A stretch of 64,000 nt of DNA, taken from contig NZ_CP022655.2 of NCBI RefSeq assembly GCF_002243345.2, positions 4,644,001 through 4,708,000 on the forward strand. The letters run 5' to 3'. A program made the translations under genes and the position numbers. The DNA is from Paenibacillus sp. RUD330 (GTDB lineage Bacteria > Bacillota > Bacilli > Paenibacillales > Paenibacillaceae). The notes under the pieces are model-generated. The model ran no database searches. It had not been told where the DNA came from and saw only the letters and a list, made by a program, of their open reading frames with translations. Below are positions 43,825 to 51,785 of this stretch, piece after piece (position 1 is the stretch's first letter; each line of letters starts with the position of its first letter).

Positions 43825-44300
43825 TGTGAACTACTCAAAAAGTCGTGTTGCGCCACCATCCCCCACCAAATCGCCACAAATCCTTGCGCCACTTGGCTTT
43901 AACGCCTCTCACCCTAACTCCCCTGTTTCAACACGAGCAAATAAAGTCGTCCTATAAATCGGAGTAATATCGGGGGCAAATCGGAGAAAAACTGTGATAA
44001 AAAAGTAAATAAAGTCGAATTAAGAGCAGGGGGAAAGGCAGGGTAGAGCAGGGATAAAACAGGGATCAGAGGAAAAGAAATCGGAGTAAAAATTGGAGAA
44101 GATATTGAGGAAAAGCTTGATAGAACAAGGGATTCGAGGAGTTTGAGTTCTCCCCTTCTCCCTAAACCCGCTTCCCTGATTTACAAAAGAAGCCGAGGAA
44201 AACAGGAGTGGATACCTGCGTTTCGCTCGGCTCGTGAGACGACTATTTAGGCTTTGAGATGACTTTTTAGGCTCTGAGATGACTTTTTGAGATATTCACA
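43825..44300 (+). repeat. 476-bp Tn7-type end cassette, right copy
   Basis: Identical by eye to 2227-2702, including all six TnsB-site-like motifs and the central hairpin. Its right tip lies inside rlmD and supplies the last codons of that gene (stop at 44267). The right-tip motifs, spaced 20 bp, are those nearest the target gene, as Tn7 R is nearest glmS. Confidence 0.92.
44185..44232 (-). terminator. Cassette hairpin acting as substitute rlmD terminator
   Basis: On the minus strand AGCCGAG pairs with CTCGGCT and CAGG with CCTG inside, followed by TCTTTTGT. It starts about 35 bases after the new rlmD stop codon, so the element probably provides a terminator for the gene it entered. The same structure lies at 2587-2634. 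Confidence 0.55.
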
Positions 44301-45781
44301 TCCTTTTGTACTAACAGCGCCACCGACTCCACATGCACCGTATGCGGGAACATATCCACCGGTTGTACCTCAACCGTCCTATACCCTCCGGCCTCCAACA
44401 CCTGCAGATCCCTCGCCAAGGTCGCTGGGTTACACGACACATATACAACCCGCTCCGGCTTCATCTCCAGAATCGTATCCAGCAGCTGCTCGTCGCAGCC
44501 TTTACGAGGCGGATCGACGACGATGACGTCCGGCTTGATGCCTTCCGAGCGCCAGCGTGGAATGACGACCTCGGCAGCTCCCGCTTCAAACGATGCATTT
44601 TCAATTCCATTCAATGAAGCGTTCCGCTTGGCATCCTCGATCGCTTCCGGAACAATCTCAACCCCATACACATGTCCCGCGCGGCGGGCCAGGAACAGCG
44701 AGATCGTCCCGATGCCGCAATAGGCGTCGATGACATTCTCGCTGCCGGTCAAGCCGGCATAATCGACGGCGGACTGGTAGAGCCGGAGCGTCTGCGCCGG
44801 ATTGACCTGGTAGAACGAACGTGCAGAGATGGCGAAGCGGATTCCGTCGAGCTCGTCGTAAATGACATCGCTGCCCCAGAGGGTGCGCGTCTCGTCGCCG
44901 AAGATGACGTTGGTCTGCCGCTTGTTGATGTTCTGCACGATGCTCGTCACTGCGGGCAGTGCTTCGCGAATACCCTGGATCCAGTCCTCAAGGCGCGGAA
45001 TGCGCGGTCCGTTCGTGACGAGGACGACCATCATCTCGCCGGTGACGAATCCAGTCCGGACGACGACATGGCGGAGGATACCGCGCCCTGTGGCTTCGTC
45101 GTACGCGGAGATGCCGACGCGGTTGCCGATGGCTTTGACCTGCCGCACCGCAGAGTCATTGTTCTCGTGCTGAATCAAGCACGAGTCCATGTCGACGATG
45201 CGGTGCGAGCCGCGGGCGTAGAAGCCGCCGATCAGGCTGCCGGCCGCGCCTCCGTCCAGGTCCGCCATCGCCATGCCGATGGGGACCTGCGCCTTGTTGC
45301 GGTAGCGCCATGGCTCGTCCATCCCGATCGTCGAATGGACGACCACGCCTGCGCGCGAGCCATGCTCTTCGGAGACCGCAGCAGCGCCGGACTCAGCGGT
45401 CTCGCGGCCTTCAACCGCCCGCGAGCTGCCGGTCACGGTCAGCTTGCCGATGCGCTCCAGGCTGTCGATGACATGCTGCCTTTTCCAGGCCAGCTGTCCT
45501 TCGTAGCTCATATGCTGCAGCTGGCAGCCGCCGCACTGCTTGTAGATCGGGCACGGAGCCTCGACCCGGTCCGGGCTTGCCTGGAGCAGCTCCAGCTGCT
45601 TGGCATATCCATAGGTCTTCTTGGTCTTGAGCACCTTGGCGGTGACTTTCTCGCCCGGCAGCGCTCCCTGGACGAATAGAGTAAAGCCGTCGACTCGGCC
45701 TACCCCTTCGCCTTCATGCGTCAGCCCGATGATGTCGAGCGTGACCGTATCGTTTTTGCCGACTGGCAAAGCTGGTTTCAT
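44267..45781 (-). CDS. rlmD: 23S rRNA (uracil-5-)-methyltransferase RlmD, C-terminus changed by the insertion
   Basis: A 504-residue RNA m5U methyltransferase of the RlmD/RumA/TrmA family. An N-terminal TRAM domain (LDIIGLTHEGEGVGRVDGF) is followed by an iron-sulfur cysteine cluster CPIYKQCGGCQLQH near 78-91, the SAM site DAYCGIGTISLF near 370, DPPRKGC, and the catalytic Cys in VYVSCNPATLARDL near 455. The conserved end reads VESVALLVQKD; after this Asp the frame enters the element tip and adds VNISKSHLRA. Without the element the gene would read Asp-Lys-stop. The change lies past all conserved motifs, so activity is probably kept. It is about 60 percent GC, far above the element. Confidence 0.95.
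   Translation of the reverse strand: MKPALPVGKNDTVTLDIIGLTHEGEGVGRVDGFTLFVQGALPGEKVTAKVLKTKKTYGYAKQLELLQASPDRVEAPCPIYKQCGGCQLQHMSYEGQLAWKRQHVIDSLERIGKLTVTGSSRAVEGRETAESGAAAVSEEHGSRAGVVVHSTIGMDEPWRYRNKAQVPIGMAMADLDGGAAGSLIGGFYARGSHRIVDMDSCLIQHENNDSAVRQVKAIGNRVGISAYDEATGRGILRHVVVRTGFVTGEMMVVLVTNGPRIPRLEDWIQGIREALPAVTSIVQNINKRQTNVIFGDETRTLWGSDVIYDELDGIRFAISARSFYQVNPAQTLRLYQSAVDYAGLTGSENVIDAYCGIGTISLFLARRAGHVYGVEIVPEAIEDAKRNASLNGIENASFEAGAAEVVIPRWRSEGIKPDVIVVDPPRKGCDEQLLDTILEMKPERVVYVSCNPATLARDLQVLEAGGYRTVEVQPVDMFPHTVHVESVALLVQKDVNISKSHLRA
44301..44305. repeat. Target-site duplication, right copy (TCCTT)
   Basis: Matches 2222-2226 exactly and lies within the last sense codons of rlmD (AAG GA on the coding strand). 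Confidence 0.85.
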
Positions 45782-46047
45782 CTCTTCGTTTCATCCGTTC
45801 TCTTCGTAGTCTAAAAGCTCCGATAAGAGGCTTGATGCCTCTTATGTCGCGGAACGAACGGTTCCGCTCGCGGCCTTGTCCGTCTGTCAAGAATACCATA
45901 TTTCCGCCTCTTTCGCTCCGTGGCAGAAGTCTCCAAGCCCTTTTCAGAGGGATGCGACCATAGAGCGTTCTCGATGGTCGGTCTACTGGCGAGCCGAAGC
46001 GGTGATCCTAATCCTGAGCCTCCTGAAAGCAAAGCAGCAGGAAGACA

Positions 46048-46083
46048 AAGAGCGCCAGACATCATGATGTCTGGCGCTCTTTT
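46048..46083. terminator. Bidirectional terminator upstream of rlmD
   Basis: AAGAGCGCCAGACATCAT and its exact complement form an 18-base perfect stem with T-runs on both sides. It lies in the 717-bp rlmD-dagK gap, where no gene is supported. Confidence 0.8.
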
Positions 46084-46336
46084 CATTGACATGTGTTGAC
46101 ATCGGCCACCGATGTGCAAATATACCATTCAACGAGCATATTAACAGGTACAGAAAGTGAGGTTGACACTTTCAAAGAAGTGGGCTAAGGGCGGAAGGTG
46201 AGGCCAGTTCCTCCATATAAGTTCATTTCCTACATGTCACAGGCTTCCATGTGGCGGGCTTCAGCCACCTATATGCAACCTACTCAATGGTGCAGGAAGC
46301 GTAGCATGCAGCCATGGATAAGCACTTAATCCTTCT

Positions 46337-46474
46337 AGCCGGAGAGGCCGGAATGGTCGTGAAGAAGCGTAAGCGTTCGCCTTTGAAGGCCGGGTTTCCC
46401 CCATCAAGGGGGTAATCAAATCAAGAAATCCGGCCTTCAACAGCGATCGGAACGACCTTCCGGCTTCGGAGGCT
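46337..46474. repeat. Large imperfect inverted repeat downstream of dagK
   Basis: TTGAAGGCCGG at 46384-46394 pairs with CCGGCCTTCAA at 46430-46440, GGTCGT with ACGACC, and AGCCGGA with TTCCGGCT further out. A CCCCC-ATCAA-GGGGG hairpin sits at the tip (46398-46412). The whole could fold into one stem of about 140 bases. It does not match a riboswitch I know; a structured RNA, a repeat element or a dagK terminator is possible. Confidence 0.5.
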
Positions 46475-46498
46475 GCTCTTCAAGAGCTTCTCCAATTG

Positions 46499-47416
46499 CT
46501 AGTAGCTAGCCTTCCCATCCTGGTCCACAAAGATATTCAAATGCGAAGGAAGCATCGTGAACATGCAGGGCAGCGTGCCGCCGTACTCGCCGTCGAGATT
46601 GAGCTGGACGTAGTCCGGCGTAGTGATCTGCATGCGCGGCGTCTTGAAGTGAATCAGATGCGGGTCGTTGAAATGCTCGCCGCGCAGGGCGAGCGTGACG
46701 ATGCGGATGAACTCCGCCAGGTTGCATTTCTTGAGCACGACGACCTCGAACAGGCCGTCGTCCAGCCTCGCATCGGGGGCCAGCTTCTCGAAGCCGCCGA
46801 CGGAGTTGCTGTTGCAGATGAGGAAAAGCATGATCTCCTCATGGATGTCCGGAATTCCCTCCGCCTGGATGGATACCTCGGTGGCGCGCAGGCGCGTCAT
46901 CTTCTCCAGACCCTTCATGTAATAGGCGAGCTGCCCGATCAGCGTCTTGAGCTTGCTCGGCACCTCGTAGGTCAGCTCCGTCATGGAGCCGCCGCCGGCG
47001 ATATTGATGAAGTACTTCTTGCCCGCGCGGCCGACGTCGATGGGACGGGTATATTGGCGTGTGATGAGCTCGCACGCATATTCCAGGTTGCGCGGAATGC
47101 CGAGCGCCCGGGCGAAGTCGTTGGTCGTGCCGACCGGCAGAATGCCGAGCGGCGGGCGGTTCTCCTTCTCGCCGAGGCCGTTGATGACCTCGTAGAGCGT
47201 GCCGTCTCCGCCGGCGGCGATGATCATGTCGAAGCCGCGGTCAGCCGCATCGGCCGCCGCGATGGAGGCGTCGCCCTCCCCGGCTGTGGCATGGGTGCTC
47301 GTCTCGATGCCCCCGCGCTCCAGCATGGTGAGGATATCGCCAAGCCTTTTCTTCATCTCTTCGCGCCCGGAAGTCGGATTGTAGATCAGACGGGCTCTCT
47401 TGTACGTCTTGCTCAT
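46499..47416 (-). CDS. dagK: Diacylglycerol kinase DagK
   Basis: A 305-residue soluble lipid kinase that turns diacylglycerol from lipoteichoic-acid synthesis back into phosphatidic acid. LIYNPTSGRE near 10 and AAGGDGTLYEVINGLG near 67-82 are the nucleotide-binding and GGDGT motifs; PVGTTNDFARALGIPR near 94-109 is family specific, and DDGLFEVVVLKKCNL is the C-terminal beta-domain signature. Length fits Bacillus DagK. It is three bases after the chelatase gene, so yerC, the chelatase and dagK are one transcript. Confidence 0.95.
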   Translation of the reverse strand: MSKTYKRARLIYNPTSGREEMKKRLGDILTMLERGGIETSTHATAGEGDASIAAADAADRGFDMIIAAGGDGTLYEVINGLGEKENRPPLGILPVGTTNDFARALGIPRNLEYACELITRQYTRPIDVGRAGKKYFINIAGGGSMTELTYEVPSKLKTLIGQLAYYMKGLEKMTRLRATEVSIQAEGIPDIHEEIMLFLICNSNSVGGFEKLAPDARLDDGLFEVVVLKKCNLAEFIRIVTLALRGEHFNDPHLIHFKTPRMQITTPDYVQLNLDGEYGGTLPCMFTMLPSHLNIFVDQDGKASY

Positions 47417-47419
47417 GCT

Positions 47420-48307
47420 TCATCCTCCTGCTTGTTCCAGCCACTGCAGCATCTGCCGCCGCATCCAGCGGACGACCGCTTCATCCGGGAGCATCCCCCG
47501 ACCATTATATTCATATTCTAACTCACTCAGGCGTCCGGGAATCACCGAGGTTGTGAAATATCCTTGGCTAAGAAAAAGCGGAACGACGATGACGCGCTCC
47601 CGAGGCCGCTTGCGCCGCATCGCCGACAGCTTGCATGCCGCCTGATCCGGCAGCAGCATCGCCGTCTCCGCGCGGGCGAAGCCGCCCGCAGCCCGGATCC
47701 GCTCCGCCATCCGGGTCATCCCTTCGCGCCAGCGGCCGTGGAACACAGGCTCGCGCGAGCCGTGGCCGATCAGCAGCAGCGCCTCGCTCGCCGGATCGCG
47801 GGAGAGCTCCCGGATATTCGCGAGCAGCAGCTCCGCGATCTCCGGCTCGTCGTCGATCGGCCGGCCGGGATGGATGCGGGCGCCGCCGACACGAAACATC
47901 CCGAGCTCTCCTGCCCGCTTCCCCGCAGGAGGCTGGCCGAACGCCTGCATGATGTCGTCGACATGCGTCGCTCCCGACGAGACGAACAGCGGCAGCACGA
48001 GCATATCCGTCACTCCGCGTCCCAGCAGCTCGTCGACCCCGTCCTGGATCAGACGCCCGTCCACGAGCTCCAGGAACGACGAAACGACCGGCACAGGGCC
48101 GGCCGGTTGCTGAAGTCGTATCGCTGCCGCCTCGACGGCTTCGTCCACGAGCGCCACCCAGCCCCCGTCGCGGGAGCCGTGGCTGATGACAAGAATGCCG
48201 GGACGGACAATCGGGGAAGGAAAAGAGGATGATGGCGTCGCCGATGCTTGCAAGGACCGCTCCCCATCCGGGTTGCCGAGCGGAACAGGATGGCCTGCGG
48301 AGCTCAT
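47420..48307 (-). CDS. Sirohydrochlorin chelatase-like (CbiX/SirB) protein
   Basis: A 295-residue protein with two related halves: ILVISHGSRDGGW near 38-50 with the metal-binding His, and LLLIGHGSREPVFHGRW near 178, each of the CbiX fold. Further His in ATHVDDIM would be metal ligands. Family members insert cobalt or iron into sirohydrochlorin. The first 35 residues look like a linker and may be overannotated. It overlaps the yerC stop codon by one base. No other tetrapyrrole gene is nearby, so the substrate is uncertain. Confidence 0.87.
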   Translation of the reverse strand: MSSAGHPVPLGNPDGERSLQASATPSSSFPSPIVRPGILVISHGSRDGGWVALVDEAVEAAAIRLQQPAGPVPVVSSFLELVDGRLIQDGVDELLGRGVTDMLVLPLFVSSGATHVDDIMQAFGQPPAGKRAGELGMFRVGGARIHPGRPIDDEPEIAELLLANIRELSRDPASEALLLIGHGSREPVFHGRWREGMTRMAERIRAAGGFARAETAMLLPDQAACKLSAMRRKRPRERVIVVPLFLSQGYFTTSVIPGRLSELEYEYNGRGMLPDEAVVRWMRRQMLQWLEQAGG

Positions 48308-48597
48308 TAGCGGTTCAGGCGGTCGAGGGTCATCTTGTACCCGTCATTGCCGTAGTTCAGGCAGCGCTTGACGCGCGAGATCGTCGCCGTGCTCGCTCCC
48401 GTCTCGGCTTCGATCTGGTTATAGGTGCTTCCCTTGCCCAGCATGCGCGCGACTTCCAGACGCTGAGAGAGGGACTGGACCTCGTTGACCGTGCACAGGT
48501 CGTCAAAAAACACATAACATTCTTCCACGCTCTTGAGCGTGAGCACCGCTTCGAATAATTGGTCGATTGCTTTATCGTTCAGCTTCTTTAGCTGCAT
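48307..48597 (-). CDS. yerC: YerC/YecD-family TrpR-like regulator
   Basis: A 96-residue DNA-binding protein of the TrpR superfamily. The pattern FFDDLCTVNEVQSLSQRLEV, then AETGASTATISRVKRCL is typical of YerC proteins; the second part is the helix-turn-helix. AAGGA precedes the ATG. First gene of the yerC-chelatase-dagK transcript. In Bacillus the regulated genes are not well defined. Confidence 0.93.
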   Translation of the reverse strand: MQLKKLNDKAIDQLFEAVLTLKSVEECYVFFDDLCTVNEVQSLSQRLEVARMLGKGSTYNQIEAETGASTATISRVKRCLNYGNDGYKMTLDRLNR

Positions 48598-49162
48598 TAA
48601 TCCTTCACCTCGGTAAGAGTATCGCTGACTTTCTGGCTAGTGTCGCTACCTTTCATTCTAAAGGGATACGGCGAAGAAAACAACCAGTCACCGTGTTCAC
48701 GCTTTAGAGGACAATAGAAAAATGAAAACGCTATCGTAATAAATCGCCGAAACAGCTCTTATTCCGCGGCGGAGCTCTCCCTCGGCAAGCCCGGTCTCAT
48801 GCTGCCTAAACGCTGCCTAACGGCTGCTTTCACGCCATCCATATCGGCGTCGCCGCGCGGCATTCTGCCGATGCTTCCGGCTGGCCGCCGCTCTCATCGG
48901 GAGAAGGCGAAAGAGTATCCTCCAAGGAGTCTGGAGATGCGGTCCCAACGCAACCTGCTCGCACCAGCCAATGAATCCCCGTTTTGTTCCTGACCATCTC
49001 CATGCCGCAGGACCGGAAGCTCTCCTTTCCCATGGGAATTTCCCGCTGGCGTCCCCCCATGGGTTTTTCGGCAAAAACCGGGCTATCGTCCATACCTTCC
49101 GCCCGCCTATTCCATACACTGTAACAAAAGCGGAGTAAATCCGCCTCATACCAAGGATGTGA
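48598..49162. other. Divergent intergenic region without a supported gene
   Basis: About 565 bases between yerC (leftward) and the YqfQ-like gene (rightward). Overlapping ORFs on both strands lack ribosome sites and family similarity and result from high GC. Promoters of both genes must lie here, but I see no clear consensus. Confidence 0.4.
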
Positions 49163-49756
49163 TTGCAAGTGAACCCGAATTATTACCCTCCATCCGGCCA
49201 GCGCAACACACCTGCTTCCGGACCGCCTTCTCAGGGAGGCATTTTCCCAGGCCTCGGCGATTCGTTCCCTTTTCAGCATATGCCCCAGCAGTCGCTCTTC
49301 GCTCCGATGCCGTCTTCGTTCCCTTCCGCGATGCCGTCGGGTCCCGCTACGTCGATCGGACCGCTGGCCACGCTGGAAGCGGCCGCTCCCGCAGCCGAGA
49401 AGAAGGGCAGCCTGTTCTCGCTCGACAAGCTGTCGGATCTCAAAGGCTTCGTAGACCGGATCGGCGGTCTTGACGGCATTCTCGGCACGATGACCAAAGC
49501 CCAGAAAATCATCGGCAGCGTCCAGCAGATGGCTCCGCTGGTGAAGGTCATGATGGGATCGTTCGGCAAGAAGGGCTCGGACAAATCCAAGCTGGTGAAT
49601 CTCGAGGACGACGACTGGAAACCTTCGAAAAAAAGAAGAAAGAACAAGAAACGCCGGCCGGCCGGTTCCCGCAAAGGCAAAGGCGGTTACGCCAAAGGCC
49701 CGCGCAGCCGCAGCCGCAGGCGCCGGAAAGGACGCAGACAGAAGTTTGATGAATAA
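49163..49756 (+). CDS. YqfQ/VrrA-like protein with basic tail
   Basis: A 197-residue protein. The first 75 residues are Pro/Ser/Gln-rich and disordered. Residues about 85-135 (LDKLSDLKGFVDRIGGLDGI, MTKAQKIIGSVQQMAPLVKV) are the conserved helical part of YqfQ/VrrA-like proteins of Bacillales. The tail is extremely basic (KKRRKNKKRRPAGSRKGK), suggesting binding to nucleic acid or spore components. TTG at 49163 or GTG at 49169 can serve as start after AAGGA. Function unknown, possibly spore related. Confidence 0.75.
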   Translation: MQVNPNYYPPSGQRNTPASGPPSQGGIFPGLGDSFPFQHMPQQSLFAPMPSSFPSAMPSGPATSIGPLATLEAAAPAAEKKGSLFSLDKLSDLKGFVDRIGGLDGILGTMTKAQKIIGSVQQMAPLVKVMMGSFGKKGSDKSKLVNLEDDDWKPSKKRRKNKKRRPAGSRKGKGGYAKGPRSRSRRRRKGRRQKFDE

Positions 49757-49782
49757 CGTCAGCCTTGTTGAGGCGCAAAAGA

Positions 49783-49820
49783 CAGCCCGCCCGGCCGCTT
49801 GAAGCGGTCCGGACGGGCTG
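49783..49820. terminator. Bidirectional terminator between convergent genes
   Basis: CAGCCCG and CGGGCTG close a long stem with inner CCGG/CCGG and CGCTT/AAGCG pairings. It separates the YqfQ-like gene and pit, which converge. Confidence 0.75.
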
Positions 49821-49857
49821 CTTGCCTTGCAGGATGAAGAGGAGCCGTCCAATGCGC

Positions 49858-50859
49858 CTACAGGAAGATCCACTCGATGATCTTGTACATCAGGGCGGAC
49901 AGGCCCATCGCGATCGGAATCGTGATGATCCACGAGATGACGATGCGTCCCGCCATGCTCCACTTGACGTTGGCGAAGCGCTTCGCGCTGCCGACGCCGA
50001 GCAGGGACGATGTGATGACATGCGTCGTGCTGACCGGGAAGTGGATCAGCGTCGCGGTGAAGATGACGGCGGCAGAGCCGAGATCGGCCGCGAAGCCGTT
50101 GATTGGCTCGATCTTGAAGATTTTGGTGCCCATCGTCTTGATGATCTTCCAGCCGCCGACCGACGTGCCGAGCGCCATCGCCGTCGCTGCGGACAGCTTG
50201 ACCCACAGCGGAACCTCCAGATGGTCCTGGATGCCTGCGGCCACGAGCGCGAAGGTGATGATGCCCATCGCCTTCTGCGCGTCGTTGGTGCCGTGCGTAT
50301 ACGACTGGAATGCAGCCGTGATGATCTGGCCGGTGCGGAAGCCCTTGTTGAGCTGATGAGGGTTGCCGTTGGCGAAGATCAGCTTCAGAATCCACATGAG
50401 CGTGAAGCCGATCGCAAAGGCGATGAACGGAGAGAAGATCAGGCCCTTGATGATGTTCGTGAAGCCGCCTGCGTTGATGGCTCCGAAGCCGTCCGCCGCG
50501 ATGACTGCGCCGGCAAGGCCGCCGATCAGCGCGTGGGAGGAGGACGACGGGATGCCGAACCACCAGGTGACCAGGTTCCAGATGATGGCGCCGAGCAGCG
50601 CCGCGATGACGATCTGCTCGCCGTGGGCGAGCGTGGCCGGGTCGGCGACGCTGCCGCCGATCGTCTTGGCGACGCCGGTGAAGCTGAGCGCGCCGACAAA
50701 GTTCATGACGGCGGCCATGATGATGGCTACGCGCGGCTTGAGCGCCCGGGTCGAGACCGAGGTGGCGATGGCGTTGGCCGTGTCGTGGAATCCGTTGATG
50801 AAATCGAATGCCAACGCCAGAAACACCACCGCTATCATGACGACAAATGTAGTATCCAT
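49858..50859 (-). CDS. pit: Low-affinity inorganic phosphate transporter (Pit family)
   Basis: A 333-residue membrane protein with about ten helices. The family signature appears twice in inverted halves: FDFINGFHDTANAIATSVSTRAL near 19-41 and YTHGTNDAQKAMGIITFAL near 187-205 (landmarks GFHDTANAIA and HGTNDAQKAMG). It moves phosphate with divalent metal and protons. It follows the DUF47 gene by 26 bases; this pairing is very common and means joint expression. Confidence 0.95.
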   Translation of the reverse strand: MDTTFVVMIAVVFLALAFDFINGFHDTANAIATSVSTRALKPRVAIIMAAVMNFVGALSFTGVAKTIGGSVADPATLAHGEQIVIAALLGAIIWNLVTWWFGIPSSSSHALIGGLAGAVIAADGFGAINAGGFTNIIKGLIFSPFIAFAIGFTLMWILKLIFANGNPHQLNKGFRTGQIITAAFQSYTHGTNDAQKAMGIITFALVAAGIQDHLEVPLWVKLSAATAMALGTSVGGWKIIKTMGTKIFKIEPINGFAADLGSAAVIFTATLIHFPVSTTHVITSSLLGVGSAKRFANVKWSMAGRIVISWIITIPIAMGLSALMYKIIEWIFL

Positions 50860-50885
50860 GGGCTGCGGTTAGTCCCCTATCCTAT

Positions 50886-51494
50886 TTAGCTGTTACGCAT
50901 GATGATGGTTTCAAGCGTGTTGGCGACGTCCTCGAAGTAGTCGGTCGTCTGCTCCAGCATTTCATACAGTTCCTTGCGCTTGATGAGCTCGATCGGGTCC
51001 TTGACGTTCGTGAAGAGCGCCTTGATGCAGACGCGCAGCAGATCGTCGGCCTGGTTCTCCAGCTCGTTGATGGCGATATTCGGCTCGCGGATGGCAAGCA
51101 GCTTTTTCTGGGACAGCAGGTAGATCGCTTTCTTGACTTGATGCGAGTTGCGGACCAGATTGTCTGCGAACAGGCGGATGTATTCGTCATGGTCGGTAAC
51201 CTGATACATCTCGAAGCGGGAGGAGCAGGCCTCGATCTCGTCCACGACATCGTCGAGAGCCGTCGTCAGCGCCATGATGTCCTCGCGCTCGATCGGCGTA
51301 ATGAACGTCTTGTTGAGCTCCATAATGATCGTATGTGTATAGCGGTCGCACTGGCTCTCGTAATCTTTCATCACCTTGGCAAACTCGCCGACATTCGTCA
51401 GATCCTCGACACCGCGGGCGAAATACTCCACGCATTCGACAATTGTGTCCGCCATCTCTTCCAGCGTCTTGAAGAAAATATTCTTCTTGGCCAT
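50886..51494 (-). CDS. DUF47 (PhoU-like) phosphate-transport regulator
   Basis: A 202-residue helical-bundle protein with the metal-cluster motifs of PhoU-like DUF47 proteins (REDIMALTTALDDVVDEIEA near 72-91 and DDLLRVCIKALF). These proteins bind the adjacent Pit transporter and regulate it. AAAGGGG precedes the ATG. First gene of the DUF47-pit operon. Similar to Bacillus YkaA. Confidence 0.93.
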   Translation of the reverse strand: MAKKNIFFKTLEEMADTIVECVEYFARGVEDLTNVGEFAKVMKDYESQCDRYTHTIIMELNKTFITPIEREDIMALTTALDDVVDEIEACSSRFEMYQVTDHDEYIRLFADNLVRNSHQVKKAIYLLSQKKLLAIREPNIAINELENQADDLLRVCIKALFTNVKDPIELIKRKELYEMLEQTTDYFEDVANTLETIIMRNS

Positions 51495-51704
51495 GTTCGT
51501 CCCCTTTGCTTTCAGGAAAATGATGCTGCTTGCCCATTTTGGGCCGAACTAATCTTATCACAGTTGCTCCGCATCTTGTAAAGAATTTGTAAACGAAAAC
51601 GGACCGCCGGACACGAAATTGTCGTTTTTTCGACAACGTTCGACCTTTTTCGCTGTTCCCAGTCTTCCCCTTTCTTCCGCTCCTATGCCGAAAAAGGAAG
51701 AACG

Positions 51705-51735
51705 AAAAACGCCGGGCGGGTTATCCGCTCCGGCG
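51705..51735 (-). terminator. Terminator of the DUF3048 lipoprotein gene
   Basis: On the minus strand CGCCGG-AGCGG pairs with CCCGC-CCGGCG (one mismatch) and runs into TTTTTC, about 50 bases after the lipoprotein stop codon. Confidence 0.75.
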
Positions 51736-51785
51736 TCCATGTATGCGGGAGCTGCTGCCCTCCCGGCTTCTAGGCTCGAATGAAT

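Larger units (their letters stand above)
2227..44300. mobile_element. 42-kb Tn7-like element in cointegrate form at the 3' end of rlmD
   Basis: The element spans two direct 476-bp cassettes, each with Tn7-type left and right tips, around a 41.1-kb backbone holding tnsABCD, a tyrosine recombinase, ParM/ParR, a possible replication protein and defence genes. The 5-bp duplication TCCTT is outermost only. Deleting it plus one TCCTT restores rlmD ending ...Val-Gln-Lys-Asp-Lys-stop and its terminator. The right tip faces the target gene, as Tn7 faces glmS. The arrangement cassette-backbone-cassette is the product expected from replicative transposition of a circle, which agrees with the altered TnsA active site. 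Recombination of a circle with a cassette already resident at rlmD would give the same structure. The base composition is much more AT-rich than the right flank. Confidence 0.9.

Noticed and set aside
2227-44300. Two independent insertions of a miniature element flanking ordinary chromosome
   Set aside because: Each insertion would have its own 5-bp duplication. Neither has; only the outer flanks match, and joining them restores rlmD and its terminator.
2227-44300. Integrated prophage or conjugative element
   Set aside because: No capsid, portal, terminase, tail, lysis, relaxase or type IV secretion genes are seen.
44672-45679. Long plus-strand ORF opposite rlmD
   Set aside because: A GC-rich antisense shadow without ribosome site or recognisable protein; rlmD has all its motifs on the other strand.
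46496-47521. Long plus-strand ORF opposite dagK
   Set aside because: Antisense shadow with Arg/His/Ala-rich sequence; dagK is intact on the minus strand.
48830-50563. 577-codon minus-strand ORF across the YqfQ-like gene and pit
   Set aside because: Out of frame with pit, Arg/His-rich and spans a bidirectional terminator; typical high-GC artefact.
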